Shown here one piece after another: positions 1 through 8,511 of a stretch of 64,000 nt of DNA. A program made the position numbers and the translations under genes. The stretch is from Streptomyces fuscichromogenes (GTDB lineage: Bacteria; Actinomycetota; Actinomycetes; Streptomycetales; Streptomycetaceae). A model generated the notes under the pieces. The model did not search any database. It was not told the origin of the DNA and worked only from the letters and a program-made list of their open reading frames with translations. The stretch is taken from the NCBI RefSeq assembly GCF_014645815.1, contig NZ_BMML01000001.1, positions 766,171 to 830,170 of the forward strand, given 5' to 3'. The stretch's first letter is position 1, and each line of letters begins with the position of its first letter.

Positions 1-357
1 CTCGCCCTCTGGTGGCTGACCGCGCAGGTGCGCCGACGCCGCCTGACCGAGGTCCTGGTGGACACCGGAGACGGCGAGGGCGCCCTGCTGCGCGGCAGGG
101 CCCTGGAGACGGTCCTGGCCACGGACGCCGCCCACCAGTACGGCGTGGCCCACGCCCAGGCGGTCCTGAAGGGCACCCGCACGGCTCCGCAGGTACGGGT
201 GTGGCTCCAACTGGAGCCGGACGTGGCCCCGGAGGACGCTCTGAACGACCTGACGGCTCAGGCCCTGGCACATGCCCGGGACTCGGCGGCCTTGGCGAAG
301 CTCCCCGCGGAGGTCCGGCTGACGTCGGTGAAACACCGCGCGGAGAGGGTCACTTGA
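1..357 (+). CDS. amaP: Alkaline shock response membrane anchor AmaP, C-terminal part
   Basis: The reading frame is open from the first base, so the start lies outside the window. The visible part begins with the end of a hydrophobic segment (LALWWLTAQ), then a basic stop-transfer cluster (VRRRRL) and a cytoplasmic domain of about 105 residues with ARDSAALAKLPAEVRLTSVKHR. That arrangement is typical of actinobacterial AmaP proteins, which anchor Asp23-family proteins to the membrane. Asp23 genes would be expected just upstream, outside the window. The family call rests on recognition of the C-terminal pattern only. Confidence 0.8.
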   Translation, partial: LALWWLTAQVRRRRLTEVLVDTGDGEGALLRGRALETVLATDAAHQYGVAHAQAVLKGTRTAPQVRVWLQLEPDVAPEDALNDLTAQALAHARDSAALAKLPAEVRLTSVKHRAERVT

Positions 358-371
358 AATCGCCGTCCAGG

Positions 372-456
372 AAGGCTCCCCGTGCGGGGCGCGGGGCTGT
401 GTCGATGTGCGGCTGCGGCAGCGTGGGCGCGACCAGCCCCCATGCACCCGCACTGA
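372..456. repeat. Dispersed GC-rich intergenic repeat, copy A
   Basis: Intergenic sequence between two convergent genes. It contains GGGGCGCGGGGCTGTG, then GCGTGGGCGCGACCAGCC. Close relatives occur at 22711-22775 and 55500-55590, also in intergenic DNA. I recognise this as a common Streptomyces intergenic hairpin-type repeat. It probably also works as a terminator between amaP and the SDR gene, which is inference. Confidence 0.6.
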
Positions 457-467
457 CGACTCGACCG

Positions 468-1223
468 TCAGAAGCCGTGCCGAGCCCCGCCGTCCACCGG
501 CACCATGATCCCCGTCAGATAGGACGCGGCCGGCGACATCAGGAACGCCGCCACCCGCCCGAACTCCTCCGGCGCCCCGTACCGCCGCAACGGAATCCGG
601 AACTCGTGCCCGGCGCGCGTCGCCTCCGGGTCCGCCGACATGGTGTCCAGCTCCCGCACCCGGTCGGTGTCGATCCGGGACGGCAGCAACCCCACCACCC
701 GGATCCCGCGCGGACCGAGTTCGTCCGCCAGCGACTTGGCGAACCCGGCAAGACCCGGCCGCAGCCCGTTGGAGATCGTCAGCCCCGGGATCGGCTCGTA
801 CACCGACGCGGACAGCACGAACCCGATGACCCCGCCGTCCCCCAACTCGGCCGCGGCCGCGCGGGCGAGCCGTACGGCGCCCAGGAACACCGACTCGAAC
901 GCGCCCTGCCACTGCTCGTCCGTGTTGTCGGCGACGAACCCGGCCGGCGGCCCGCCCACGCTCACGAGGATGCCGTCGAACCCGCCGAAACGCTCCCGCG
1001 CGACCGCGATCAGCCGCTCCGGCGCCGCCGGATCCGCGTTGTCGACGCCCACGCCCACGGCGTCCGGTCCCAGCTCGGCCGCCACGCCGGCGGCCCGCTC
1101 CTCGTCCCGTCCGGTCACCACGACCTTCGCCCCGTCGGCGACCAGCTCGCGCGCGGCCGCGTGGCCCAGCCCGCGGGTGGCTCCGGTGACGACGTACACC
1201 CGGTCCTTCAGTCCAAGATCCAT
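468..1223 (-). CDS. Short-chain dehydrogenase/reductase lacking the usual catalytic pair
   Basis: A 251-residue Rossmann protein. The nucleotide-binding glycine motif TGATRGLG is at residues 13-20, and the family end motif TGIMVPVDGGARHGF is at the C-terminus. Where classical SDRs have YxxxK, this protein reads SNGLRPGLAGF, so the catalytic Tyr and Lys are replaced. This matches the beta-ketoacyl-reductase-like SDR subgroup in which the canonical active site is not kept, so its reaction cannot be inferred. The ATG at 1223 lies 5 nt after the stop of the upstream GH15 gene, so the two genes are probably co-transcribed. Confidence 0.85.
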   Translation of the reverse strand: MDLGLKDRVYVVTGATRGLGHAAARELVADGAKVVVTGRDEERAAGVAAELGPDAVGVGVDNADPAAPERLIAVARERFGGFDGILVSVGGPPAGFVADNTDEQWQGAFESVFLGAVRLARAAAAELGDGGVIGFVLSASVYEPIPGLTISNGLRPGLAGFAKSLADELGPRGIRVVGLLPSRIDTDRVRELDTMSADPEATRAGHEFRIPLRRYGAPEEFGRVAAFLMSPAASYLTGIMVPVDGGARHGF

Positions 1224-1228
1224 GGCCC

Positions 1229-3013
1229 CTATCCTGCCTTCTCGCCGTCGAAGAGCGTGAGGGCGGTGTTCACCAGTCCGATGTGACTGAACGCCTGCGG
1301 GAAGTTGCCCAGCTGACGGCCGGTCTCCGGGTCGTACTCCTCGGACAGCAGCCCCACGTCGTTGACCAGGCCCACCAGCCGTTCGAACAGTTCCTTCGCC
1401 TCGTCGGTGCGGCCCGTCATGTGCAGCGCGTCGGCGAGCCAGAACGAGCAGGCCAGGAAGGCGCCCTCGCCGCCCGGCATCCCGTCGACGCCGATCGCGT
1501 CGGTGTCGTAGCGGCGCAGGAACCCGCTCCGGCCCAGGTCGTCGCGGATCGCGTCGACCGTGCCGATCACCCGCGGGTCGTCCGGCGGCAGGAAGCCGAC
1601 GCGCGGGATCAGCAGCAGGGAGGCGTCGAGTTCGCGGGAGCCGTAGTACTGCGTGAAGGTGTTGCGCTTCGGGTCGAACCCCCTCTCGCACACCTCCCGG
1701 TGCACCTCGTCGCGCAGTGCGCGCCAGCCCTGCAGATCGCCCTTGAGCTCCGCGTAGTCCTCCATGGTCCGCACCGCGCGGTCCGCGGCCACCCACACCA
1801 GCACCTTGGAGTGCACGAAGTGGCGGCGGCCGCCGCGTACCTCCCACAGGCCCTCGTCCGGCTGCCGCCAGGCCTTCTCCAGGAACTTCATCAGCGCGCA
1901 CTGGATGGCCCACATGTGCGGCTTGGTGGGCAGGCCGGCGGTGCGGGCCAGCGACAGCGAGTCCATGACCTCGCCGTACACGTCCAGCTGGAGCTGGTCG
2001 ACGGCGCCGTTGCCGACGCGTACCGGGCTGGAGCCCGCGAAGCCGGGCAGCCAGGGCAGTTCGAACTCGGGCAGCCGGCGCTCGCCCGCGAGGCCGTACA
2101 TGATCTGCAGGTCGGCGGGGTCGCCGGCGACCGCGCGGACCAGCCAGTCACGCCAGTGCTCGGCTTCCTTGTGGTAGCCGGCGGCGAGCAGCGCGCCGAG
2201 GGTGAGGGTGGAGTCGCGCAGCCAGCAGAAGCGGTAGTCCCAGTTGCGCACCCCGCCCAGCTCCTCGGGCAGTGAGCTGGTGGCCGCGGCGACGATGCCG
2301 CCGGTCGGCGCGTAGCTGAGCGCCTTGAGGGTGATCAGGGAGCGCACGACCGTCTCCCGGTGCGGGCCGGCGTAGGTGCAGCGGGCGGTCCAGCGCCGCC
2401 AGTCGGTGACGCTCGCGCGCAGCGCCTCGTACGGGTCCACCAGAGCCGGGCGCGGCTCGTGCGAGGGGTGCCAGGTGAGCACGAACGCGACCCGCTCGCC
2501 CTCGGCGACGGTGAACTCCGAATGCGTGCCGAAGTCCTCGCCCCAGGTGCGTACGGACGGATCGCTGCGCAGCCACACCGAGTCGGGCCCGGCGACGGCG
2601 ACCCGGTGCCCGCCGGAGCGGCGCATCCACGGGATGACCGAGCCGTAGTCGAAGCGCAGGCGGAGCGTGCTGTGCACGGTGACACGGCCGCTGACGCCCT
2701 CGACGATGCGTACGACGTCGGGCGCGCGGTCGCGCTGGGGCATCAGGTCGGTGACACGGACCGTGCCCTGGTCGGTCTCCCACTCGGTGTCCAGGACCAG
2801 GGTGTCCGGCCGGTAGCCGCGCCGGGTGCAGGTCGTGGCGCCCTGCGGGGCGATCCGCCAGTGGCCGTGGTCCTCGTCGCCCAGGAGCCGGGCGAAGCAG
2901 GCCGCCGAGTCGAAGCGGGGCAGGCACAGCCAGTCGATGGAGCCGTCCCGGCCGACCAGGGCCGCGGTCTGCTCGTCGCCGATGAGCGCGTAGTCCTCGA
3001 TGCGTCGGTCCAC
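1229..3013 (-). CDS. Glycoside hydrolase family 15 protein (glucoamylase/trehalase-like)
   Basis: About 594 residues. It has the actinobacterial GH15 layout: N-terminal RIEDYALIGDEQTAALVGRD and IDWLCLPRFDS, then an alpha/alpha-barrel with GGVRNWDYRFCWLRDST, and a C-terminal LLSEEYDPETGRQLGNFPQAFSH containing a likely catalytic Glu. Members hydrolyse terminal alpha-glucosidic bonds, and several actinobacterial ones are trehalases. Substrate cannot be decided here. The frame is open from a TTG at 3046, but GTG at 3013 is preferred because GGAGGG (3026-3031) precedes it. No signal peptide is visible, so the protein is cytoplasmic. It lies directly upstream of the divergent SDR. Confidence 0.88.
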   Translation of the reverse strand: MDRRIEDYALIGDEQTAALVGRDGSIDWLCLPRFDSAACFARLLGDEDHGHWRIAPQGATTCTRRGYRPDTLVLDTEWETDQGTVRVTDLMPQRDRAPDVVRIVEGVSGRVTVHSTLRLRFDYGSVIPWMRRSGGHRVAVAGPDSVWLRSDPSVRTWGEDFGTHSEFTVAEGERVAFVLTWHPSHEPRPALVDPYEALRASVTDWRRWTARCTYAGPHRETVVRSLITLKALSYAPTGGIVAAATSSLPEELGGVRNWDYRFCWLRDSTLTLGALLAAGYHKEAEHWRDWLVRAVAGDPADLQIMYGLAGERRLPEFELPWLPGFAGSSPVRVGNGAVDQLQLDVYGEVMDSLSLARTAGLPTKPHMWAIQCALMKFLEKAWRQPDEGLWEVRGGRRHFVHSKVLVWVAADRAVRTMEDYAELKGDLQGWRALRDEVHREVCERGFDPKRNTFTQYYGSRELDASLLLIPRVGFLPPDDPRVIGTVDAIRDDLGRSGFLRRYDTDAIGVDGMPGGEGAFLACSFWLADALHMTGRTDEAKELFERLVGLVNDVGLLSEEYDPETGRQLGNFPQAFSHIGLVNTALTLFDGEKAG

Positions 3014-3083
3014 GGGAGCCGGTTTCCCTCCCGGCCGGAGGGCCAATCAGGGGGTGGGCCGGGGGAGTGACGCGGCACCGCTC

Positions 3084-3881
3084 TCAGACGGCGGCCGGTT
3101 CCGCCTCCGCGGCCGTCTCCTGCTCCGCCGCCGCCTCCGCACGCGCGCGTGCCTCACGGCGGACCAGTACGAAGAAGCCGTAGGGGACGCCCGCGGCGAA
3201 CAGCCACCACTGGATCATGTACGCGTAGTTCAGCGGGGCGTCCTCCTTGCCCGGATCGGAGATCTGTTCCGGGGTGTCGCCCTTGGGCTCCGGCGCCGTC
3301 TGCTCGATGTAGCCGCCGAGCACCTGCTTGCCGAGCCGGCGTGCCTGCTCCTCGCTGTTGATCAGCATGACCTGCCGGTCGGGCAGGCCCTTGAGATCCT
3401 TGATGCCGCTCGCCGCGGTGGTCTCGTCGGGCATCAGCCGGCCCTGGACGGTGACCTTGCCGGCCGGCGGCGCGGGGATCTTCGGGAACGCGGTCTGGCT
3501 CGGGCCGTCCGACGGGATCCAGCCCCGGTTGACCAGCAGCACCTTGCCGTCGGTCAGCACGAAGGGGGTCAGCACGTGGTAGCCGACCTCGTCGTCGGAG
3601 TTGGTACGACGGCGGACGACGACCTCGTCGGCGGTGTCGAAGGTCCCGGTCGCGGAGACGGTGTGGTACCGCTCCTTGCGGGTCACGGCGTGCCCCGGCA
3701 CGGTCACCTGCTCGACCGGCACCGGCTTGGCGCCGAGCGCCTGGGCGACCAGCTCGTTGCGGGCGCTGCGCTCCTCGTAACGGTGCTTCTGCCAGATCCC
3801 CAGGCGGATCATCGTGGGGATGAGAAGCAGCGAGATGAGGGCGAGGATCACCCACTGCCGGGTGAACAGGAAGCGGTACAC
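3084..3881 (-). CDS. SURF1-family cytochrome oxidase assembly protein
   Basis: About 265 residues. A first membrane segment (FLFTRQWVILALISLLLIPT) is followed by LGIWQKHRYEERSARNE and an extracytoplasmic domain with VLLVNRGWIPSD. A second membrane segment (WWLFAAGVPYGFFVLV) comes near the end. That topology and the L.xWQ..R..... / NRGW motifs define SURF1, which helps haem a insertion into aa3 oxidase. The GTG at 3881 is chosen because it starts just before the first membrane segment. A longer upstream frame would add a low-complexity Ser/Arg tail. The Ala/Glu-rich C-terminal tail is typical of Streptomyces versions. Confidence 0.88.
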   Translation of the reverse strand: MYRFLFTRQWVILALISLLLIPTMIRLGIWQKHRYEERSARNELVAQALGAKPVPVEQVTVPGHAVTRKERYHTVSATGTFDTADEVVVRRRTNSDDEVGYHVLTPFVLTDGKVLLVNRGWIPSDGPSQTAFPKIPAPPAGKVTVQGRLMPDETTAASGIKDLKGLPDRQVMLINSEEQARRLGKQVLGGYIEQTAPEPKGDTPEQISDPGKEDAPLNYAYMIQWWLFAAGVPYGFFVLVRREARARAEAAAEQETAAEAEPAAV

Positions 3882-3930
3882 CCCACGACCGTACAACTCG
3901 GTCGTGGGGCGCGAACGGGCGGGTACCGGG

Positions 3931-4164
3931 TCACACGCGGTCGACGATGCCCGCCTTCCCGGCCTCGCGGGCACAGTGGGCACCGCAGAACCACTGGTTC
4001 TCGGCCTCGACGCCCTGGCCGATGATCGAGACCTTGCAGTGCTCGCAGACGGGGGCCATCCGGTGGATCGCGCAGGAGAAGCAGTCGAAGACATGGACCG
4101 CGCCCTGCGCGTGCACCTCGAAGGTCATTCCGTAGTCATTGCCGCAGACTTCGCATTTCGCCAT
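3931..4164 (-). CDS. Small zinc-ribbon protein
   Basis: A 77-residue protein beginning MAKCEVCGNDYG. It has four cysteine pairs (CEVC, CFSC, CEHC, and C-x3-C in FCGAHC) plus histidines, so it should bind two zinc ions. This conserved actinobacterial hypothetical protein has no established function. The ATG at 4164 is chosen over an upstream in-frame start because the extra N-terminus is Pro/Arg-rich and overlaps a GC-rich repeat zone. It ends close to the SURF1 promoter region. Confidence 0.8.
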   Translation of the reverse strand: MAKCEVCGNDYGMTFEVHAQGAVHVFDCFSCAIHRMAPVCEHCKVSIIGQGVEAENQWFCGAHCAREAGKAGIVDRV

Positions 4165-4230
4165 GCGCCACAGGGTGTGCTGTCGGCCGCGCGGGGGCGA
4201 GCGGGCGCCGGGCGAGTCGTACGCCAATCA

Positions 4231-4298
4231 CCCGTCCGTACGGCCCGCGCGGACGGGCGACCGACCGCGCGGACGGACGTACGGCCCGCGTGGACGGG
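4231..4298. repeat. Direct repeat and hairpin cluster of GGACGG units
   Basis: Two near-identical 20-bp copies, GTACGGCCCGCGcGGACGGG (4238-4257) and GTACGGCCCGCGtGGACGGG (4279-4298), are spaced 41 bp apart. CCCGTCCG (4231-4238) pairs with CGGACGGG (4250-4257) in a hairpin. The cluster fills the gap between the exonuclease stop and the zinc-ribbon start, both on the minus strand. It may end the exonuclease transcript. Confidence 0.6.
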
Positions 4299-4319
4299 TG
4301 CACGGCCCGCCGGGTGCGC

Positions 4320-5315
4320 TCACGTCCCGGTGGCCGGCGCCACGTCTCGCAGCAGCTGCCCGAAGGCCGCCTCGTCGACGACCGGTGTCCCGAACTGACG
4401 GGCCTTGAGGACCTTCGACGTGCCCGAGTCGGGGTCGTTGGTGACGAGCAGACTGGTGAGCCGCGAGATGCTCGTGGAGACGTGCAGACCGGCCTCGGCG
4501 GCCCGGTCCTCCAGCAGCTCGCGGTCGATCGAGGTGTCCCCGGAGAACGCCACCCGCATGCCCTGCCGCAGCGGCTTGCCGTCCTCGTACCGTCCCGGGT
4601 TCGGGTGCGGGCACGCCGGCCGCTTGCGGGACGGCCGCCAGCTGCTGGGCCGGTAGCCGCCTTGGCCGCCGCTCGCCTGGGGCCCGATCCGGGGCGTGTC
4701 CGACCACTCCGTCAGCGGCCGGCACTCCAGCAGCGGCAGCCGGACGTTGCCCGCCGCCGCGGCCCGCAGACTGGGCCGGAACGCCTCCGCGAGCACCCGC
4801 GCGTCGTCCAGCGCGTGGTGGGCCCGCCGCTGTACGACACCGAAGTGCGCCGCCAGGGTCTCCAGTTTGTGGTTGGACAGCGGCAGGCCCAGCTCCTTGG
4901 AGAGCGCGATGGTGCACAGCCGCTGCCGCACCGGCGCCTCGGCCTTCGCGCGCGCGTACTCCCGCGCGATCATCTGCCAGTCGAAGACCGCGTTGTGCGC
5001 GACCAGCACCCGGCCGTCCAGCCGGGCCGAGAACTCCTCGGCGATGTCGGTGAAGAGCGGCGCGCCTTCGAGCGTCTCGCTGGTCAGACCGTGGATCCAC
5101 ACCGGACCCGGATCGCGCTCGGGGTTGACCAGGGTGTACCAGTGGTCCTCGACCTCGCCGCGCTCGTCCAGCCGGTAGACGGCCGCGCTGATTATCCGGT
5201 CGTCCCGGGCCAGACCGGTGGTCTCCACGTCCACGACGGCGTACCCCTTGGGATACGCGGCCGGCCACGGGGTGCCGGGGGACACTGCGGTCGTACGGTC
5301 TTCGAGCATGGTCAT
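4320..5315 (-). CDS. DEDDh 3'-5' exonuclease with C-terminal BRCT domain
   Basis: A 331-residue protein. The N-terminal half is a DnaQ-type exonuclease: Exo I VVDVETTGL, Exo II HNAVFDWQM, and Exo III HHALDDARVLAEAF. These supply the acidic residues and histidine that hold two metals. After a Pro/Arg/Ser-rich linker, the last 90 residues (GMRVAFSGDTSIDRELLEDRAAEAG, then LVTNDPDSGTSKVLKARQFG) form a BRCT-like domain. Such proteins are proofreading or repair exonucleases. Two in-frame ATGs lie at 5315 and 5309. Confidence 0.88.
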   Translation of the reverse strand: MTMLEDRTTAVSPGTPWPAAYPKGYAVVDVETTGLARDDRIISAAVYRLDERGEVEDHWYTLVNPERDPGPVWIHGLTSETLEGAPLFTDIAEEFSARLDGRVLVAHNAVFDWQMIAREYARAKAEAPVRQRLCTIALSKELGLPLSNHKLETLAAHFGVVQRRAHHALDDARVLAEAFRPSLRAAAAGNVRLPLLECRPLTEWSDTPRIGPQASGGQGGYRPSSWRPSRKRPACPHPNPGRYEDGKPLRQGMRVAFSGDTSIDRELLEDRAAEAGLHVSTSISRLTSLLVTNDPDSGTSKVLKARQFGTPVVDEAAFGQLLRDVAPATGT

Positions 5316-5511
5316 TGAGGATACGGGCCCGTACCGACAGCCCTGTCCGTCAGGTCGCCTGCCGCAGCCGTCCGTTCGAATGTCCTGATTCCTCGTCCGC
5401 CGCGAGCACCCGGCTGATTGCCCTTCGCGCGGCTATGGACCTTTTCGCCGCCCGGTGCAAGCGTGCACCCCGCCCGGCGCGCAGACGGTCGACGGAAGGG
5501 CGGTACGGCGG

Positions 5512-6315
5512 ATGGCACGCGTACGGTACGGCGCTCGGACCGAGGCGGAGATCGCGGCCGCCCGCACCGCGAAGCTCCCGGACGTCTGGTCCACCGGGGT
5601 GGTGGCCGTCTGGGAGACCGACCCGGACGCGGTCGCGGCCGTCCTGCCGCCACCGCTCAAGCCCACCGGCCGGCCCCTGGCCCGCGTCAACATCAGCAAG
5701 GTCGAACTGCCCGGATACCCGCTCGGCGCGGGCTCGTTCGCGGTCGCCGCCGCACACGGCACGGTCGAGGGCTGGTACCCGCTGGTCATGCCGATGACCC
5801 ACGAGCGCGCCCTCACCGGCGGCCGCGAGGTCTTCGGCGAGCCCAAGAAACTCGGCGAGGTGACCGTCGAACGCGACGGCGACCTGGTCCGTGCGGTCCT
5901 CGCCCGGCACGGCGTCGCCTTCGTGGAGGTGCGCGGCACGGTCGACGGTCCGCTGCCGCTGCCCGAGCCCGCCCCGAAGACCGACTTCTACTTCAAGTTC
6001 CTTCCGGCGGTGGACGGTTCGGGCTTCGACGGCGACCCGCTGCTGGTGCACTGCGTACGCGAGGAGAAGGTCCGCCGGCTGGAGCGCGTCACCGGTGAGG
6101 TGATCCTCCGAGAGTCGGCGTACGACCCGGTGGCCGACCTCCCGGTGCTGCGCCTGCTGGACCTCACCCTCGGCGAGAAGACCAGCGACCAGCGTGGCCG
6201 GGTCGCCGAACGGGTCGACGCCCAGGCCCTGTTGCCGTACGTCCACCAGCGCTACGACGACCCGCGCCAGATCCACGACGCGCCGCCGCAGGACAGCGAA
6301 GGGAGCGGGGCCTGA
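5512..6315 (+). CDS. Acetoacetate decarboxylase-family protein
   Basis: A 267-residue protein with the ADC-fold pattern: VELPGYPLGAGSFAVAAAHG, YPLVMPMTHERALTGGREVFGEPKKLGEV, and FYFKFLPAVDGSGF. The lysine of EPKKLGEV sits where family members carry the Schiff-base lysine. Known family members decarboxylate acetoacetate or use the same fold for other carbonyl chemistry. Here the co-transcribed SDR and amidohydrolases suggest a small-molecule catabolic pathway. The ATG at 5512 lacks a strong Shine-Dalgarno sequence. The stop overlaps the next start (TGATG). Confidence 0.82.
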   Translation: MARVRYGARTEAEIAAARTAKLPDVWSTGVVAVWETDPDAVAAVLPPPLKPTGRPLARVNISKVELPGYPLGAGSFAVAAAHGTVEGWYPLVMPMTHERALTGGREVFGEPKKLGEVTVERDGDLVRAVLARHGVAFVEVRGTVDGPLPLPEPAPKTDFYFKFLPAVDGSGFDGDPLLVHCVREEKVRRLERVTGEVILRESAYDPVADLPVLRLLDLTLGEKTSDQRGRVAERVDAQALLPYVHQRYDDPRQIHDAPPQDSEGSGA

Positions 6316-7199
6316 TGGAACTGCGCGAAGGGCAGGTCGCCGTCGTCACGGGCGCGGCGAGCGGGATCGGGCTCGCGATGGCCCGGCGGTTCGCCGACGA
6401 GGGGCTCAAGGTGGTCCTCGCCGACGTCGAGGCCGCCGCCCTGGAGAAGGCCGCCGACGGCCTGCGCGCGGAGGGCGCCGACGTGCACGCGCGCGTGGTC
6501 GACGTCGGCGTCCGCGAACAGGTCCTGGAACTCGCCGAGTCGGCCTACGACACCTACGGCGCGGTGCACGTCCTGTGCAACAACGCGGGGGTCGGCTCGG
6601 GCGCCGAGGGCCGGATGTGGGAGCACGAACCCAACGACTGGAAGTGGGCGTTCGAGGTCAACGTGTGGGGCGTGTTCCACGGCGTCCAGGCTTTCGTGCC
6701 GAGGATGATCAAGTCGGGTCAACCCGGTCATGTGGTCAACACGTCCTCCGGTGACGGCGGTATCGCGCCGCTGCCCACGGCTTCCGTGTACGCGGTCACG
6801 AAAGCGGCCGTCGTCACGCTCACCGAGTCCCTGTACGCCCATCTGCGGGCCGAGCACGCGCGCGTGGGTGCCTCGGTGCTCTTCCCGGGGCCGCACATGC
6901 TGCGCACCGGCCTGTGGGAGTCGCACCGCAACCGCCCGGACCGCTACGCCAAGGAACGGCCGCGCAGGACCCCGTACCGCAGCCTCGGCCAGTGGGAGAC
7001 GGCGATGCGCGAGGCGGGCGAGGAGGTCCGCTTCACGCCCGTCGAGGAGGTCGCGGAGTTCGTCGTGGCGGGCATCCGCGCGGACCGCTTCTGGCTGCTG
7101 CCGCCGAGCGAGCACAGCGACGCCCAGATCCGGGCGCGGTCACGGTCGATGCTGGACCGCGCGAACCCGTCGTACCTCGAAAGCTTCATCCTGGACTGA
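6315..7199 (+). CDS. SDR family oxidoreductase
   Basis: A 294-residue classical SDR. The NAD(P) motif TGAASGIG is at residues 13-20, NNAG near residue 92, and catalytic Ser and YAVTK near residues 143-160. The C-terminal half is longer than usual, with WESHRNRPDRYAKERP and RADRFWLLPPSEHSD. This long form is found in actinobacterial catabolic clusters. Its start overlaps the stop of the decarboxylase-like gene, so the two are translationally coupled. The substrate is unknown. Confidence 0.87.
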   Translation: MELREGQVAVVTGAASGIGLAMARRFADEGLKVVLADVEAAALEKAADGLRAEGADVHARVVDVGVREQVLELAESAYDTYGAVHVLCNNAGVGSGAEGRMWEHEPNDWKWAFEVNVWGVFHGVQAFVPRMIKSGQPGHVVNTSSGDGGIAPLPTASVYAVTKAAVVTLTESLYAHLRAEHARVGASVLFPGPHMLRTGLWESHRNRPDRYAKERPRRTPYRSLGQWETAMREAGEEVRFTPVEEVAEFVVAGIRADRFWLLPPSEHSDAQIRARSRSMLDRANPSYLESFILD

Positions 7200-7224
7200 G
7201 CACCTGGACCGACAGGGGGCTGTC

Positions 7225-8511
7225 GTGACGTCGTCCGACGATCCGTATCTGATCATCTCCTCCGACTGCCACGCCGGGCTGCCCACCGAGGAGTACCGGC
7301 CCTATCTGGACGCCCGGTTCCACCGGGACTTCGACGAGTTCCTCGCCGGGCGCGACCGCCGCCGGGAGGAGATGACCCGGCTCGGCATCCGCAACGAGGC
7401 GTTCGCGGCCAAGTGGTTCCAGGACAACGAGGAGGGGCTGCGCGGCGGCTGGGACAGCGCGCAGCGCCTGAAGGAGCTGGACGGCGACGGGGTGGCCGCC
7501 GAGGTGGTCTTCCCGGACGCCGACGCGGTCGACAGCCGGACCGCGGCGCCGTTCGGGGTCGGCCTCGGCCTGTCCGGGGACCACGACCCCGAGCTCGGCA
7601 TGGCAGGGGCGCGGGCCCACAACCGCTGGCTGGCCGACTTCGTCTCCGAGCACCCCGAACGGCACTGCGGGGTGGCCCTGCTGCCGGTCACGGCCCCGGC
7701 GGACCGGGTCGTGGCCGAGGTGCACCGCGCGAAGGAGTCCGGTCTCGGCGCCCTGATGATCCCCTCCATGTGGGTCGACAAGGAGCCCTACCACGACCGC
7801 CGTTACGACCCCGTCTGGGCGGCCGCCGCCGAGTGCGGGATGCCGGTCCTCACCCACTCCGGCGCGGCCCCGCGCGACGAGTACGGCGACCATCTCGGCA
7901 TCTACGTCAGCGAGGTGACGTGGTGGCCGGCCCGCCCGCTGTGGTTCCTGCTCTGGTCCGGCGTCTTCGAACGCCACCCCGGACTGCGCTTCGGCGTCGC
8001 CGAGTCGGGCTGCTGGTGGCTGCCGAACCTGCTGTGGTTCATGGACCGCCTCTACCTCGGCGCGCACGGCGGCAAGAAACTCTCCCCCTTCGCGGAGATG
8101 AAACGCCCGCCGCACGAGTACCTGGACCGCCAAGTGTTCGTCTGCGCCACCAACACCAAGCGCCGGGAACTCGCCCAGCGCTACGAGATCGGCGTCGACA
8201 ACATCCTCTGGGGCAGCGACTTCCCGCACCCCGAGGGCACCTGGCCCGACACGCGCGCGTGGCTGCGCCGCACCTTCCACGACATCCCGGTGACCGAGAC
8301 CCGCCGGATGCTGGGCCTGGCGGCGGCCGAGGCCTTCGGCTTCGACGTGGCCCGCCTGACCCCGCTGGCCCGGCGCATCGGCCCCACCCCGTCCGACCTC
8401 GGCCAGCCGGCCGACCAGGCGGCGGTGGAGGCCTCCTGGGCCCGCTCGCGCGAGGTGGGCCGGCACTGGCTGACCGACAACGACTTCCCGGCTCTGGGGG
8501 TGACGTCGTGA
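7225..8511 (+). CDS. Amidohydrolase (PF04909-type), first of a tandem pair
   Basis: About 428 residues starting at GTG 7225 with an AGGGGG box 6 nt upstream. It is a metal-dependent TIM-barrel of the Amidohydrolase_2/ACMSD-related type. SSDCHAG near residues 10-16 supplies the first metal ligands, LTHSGAA lies mid-protein, and ILWGSDFPHPEGTWP near residue 330 supplies the terminal Asp. Members include decarboxylases and hydrolases, so the reaction is not fixed by sequence. Its stop overlaps the next GTG (GTGA), so it shares an operon with the second amidohydrolase. Confidence 0.85.
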   Translation: MTSSDDPYLIISSDCHAGLPTEEYRPYLDARFHRDFDEFLAGRDRRREEMTRLGIRNEAFAAKWFQDNEEGLRGGWDSAQRLKELDGDGVAAEVVFPDADAVDSRTAAPFGVGLGLSGDHDPELGMAGARAHNRWLADFVSEHPERHCGVALLPVTAPADRVVAEVHRAKESGLGALMIPSMWVDKEPYHDRRYDPVWAAAAECGMPVLTHSGAAPRDEYGDHLGIYVSEVTWWPARPLWFLLWSGVFERHPGLRFGVAESGCWWLPNLLWFMDRLYLGAHGGKKLSPFAEMKRPPHEYLDRQVFVCATNTKRRELAQRYEIGVDNILWGSDFPHPEGTWPDTRAWLRRTFHDIPVTETRRMLGLAAAEAFGFDVARLTPLARRIGPTPSDLGQPADQAAVEASWARSREVGRHWLTDNDFPALGVTS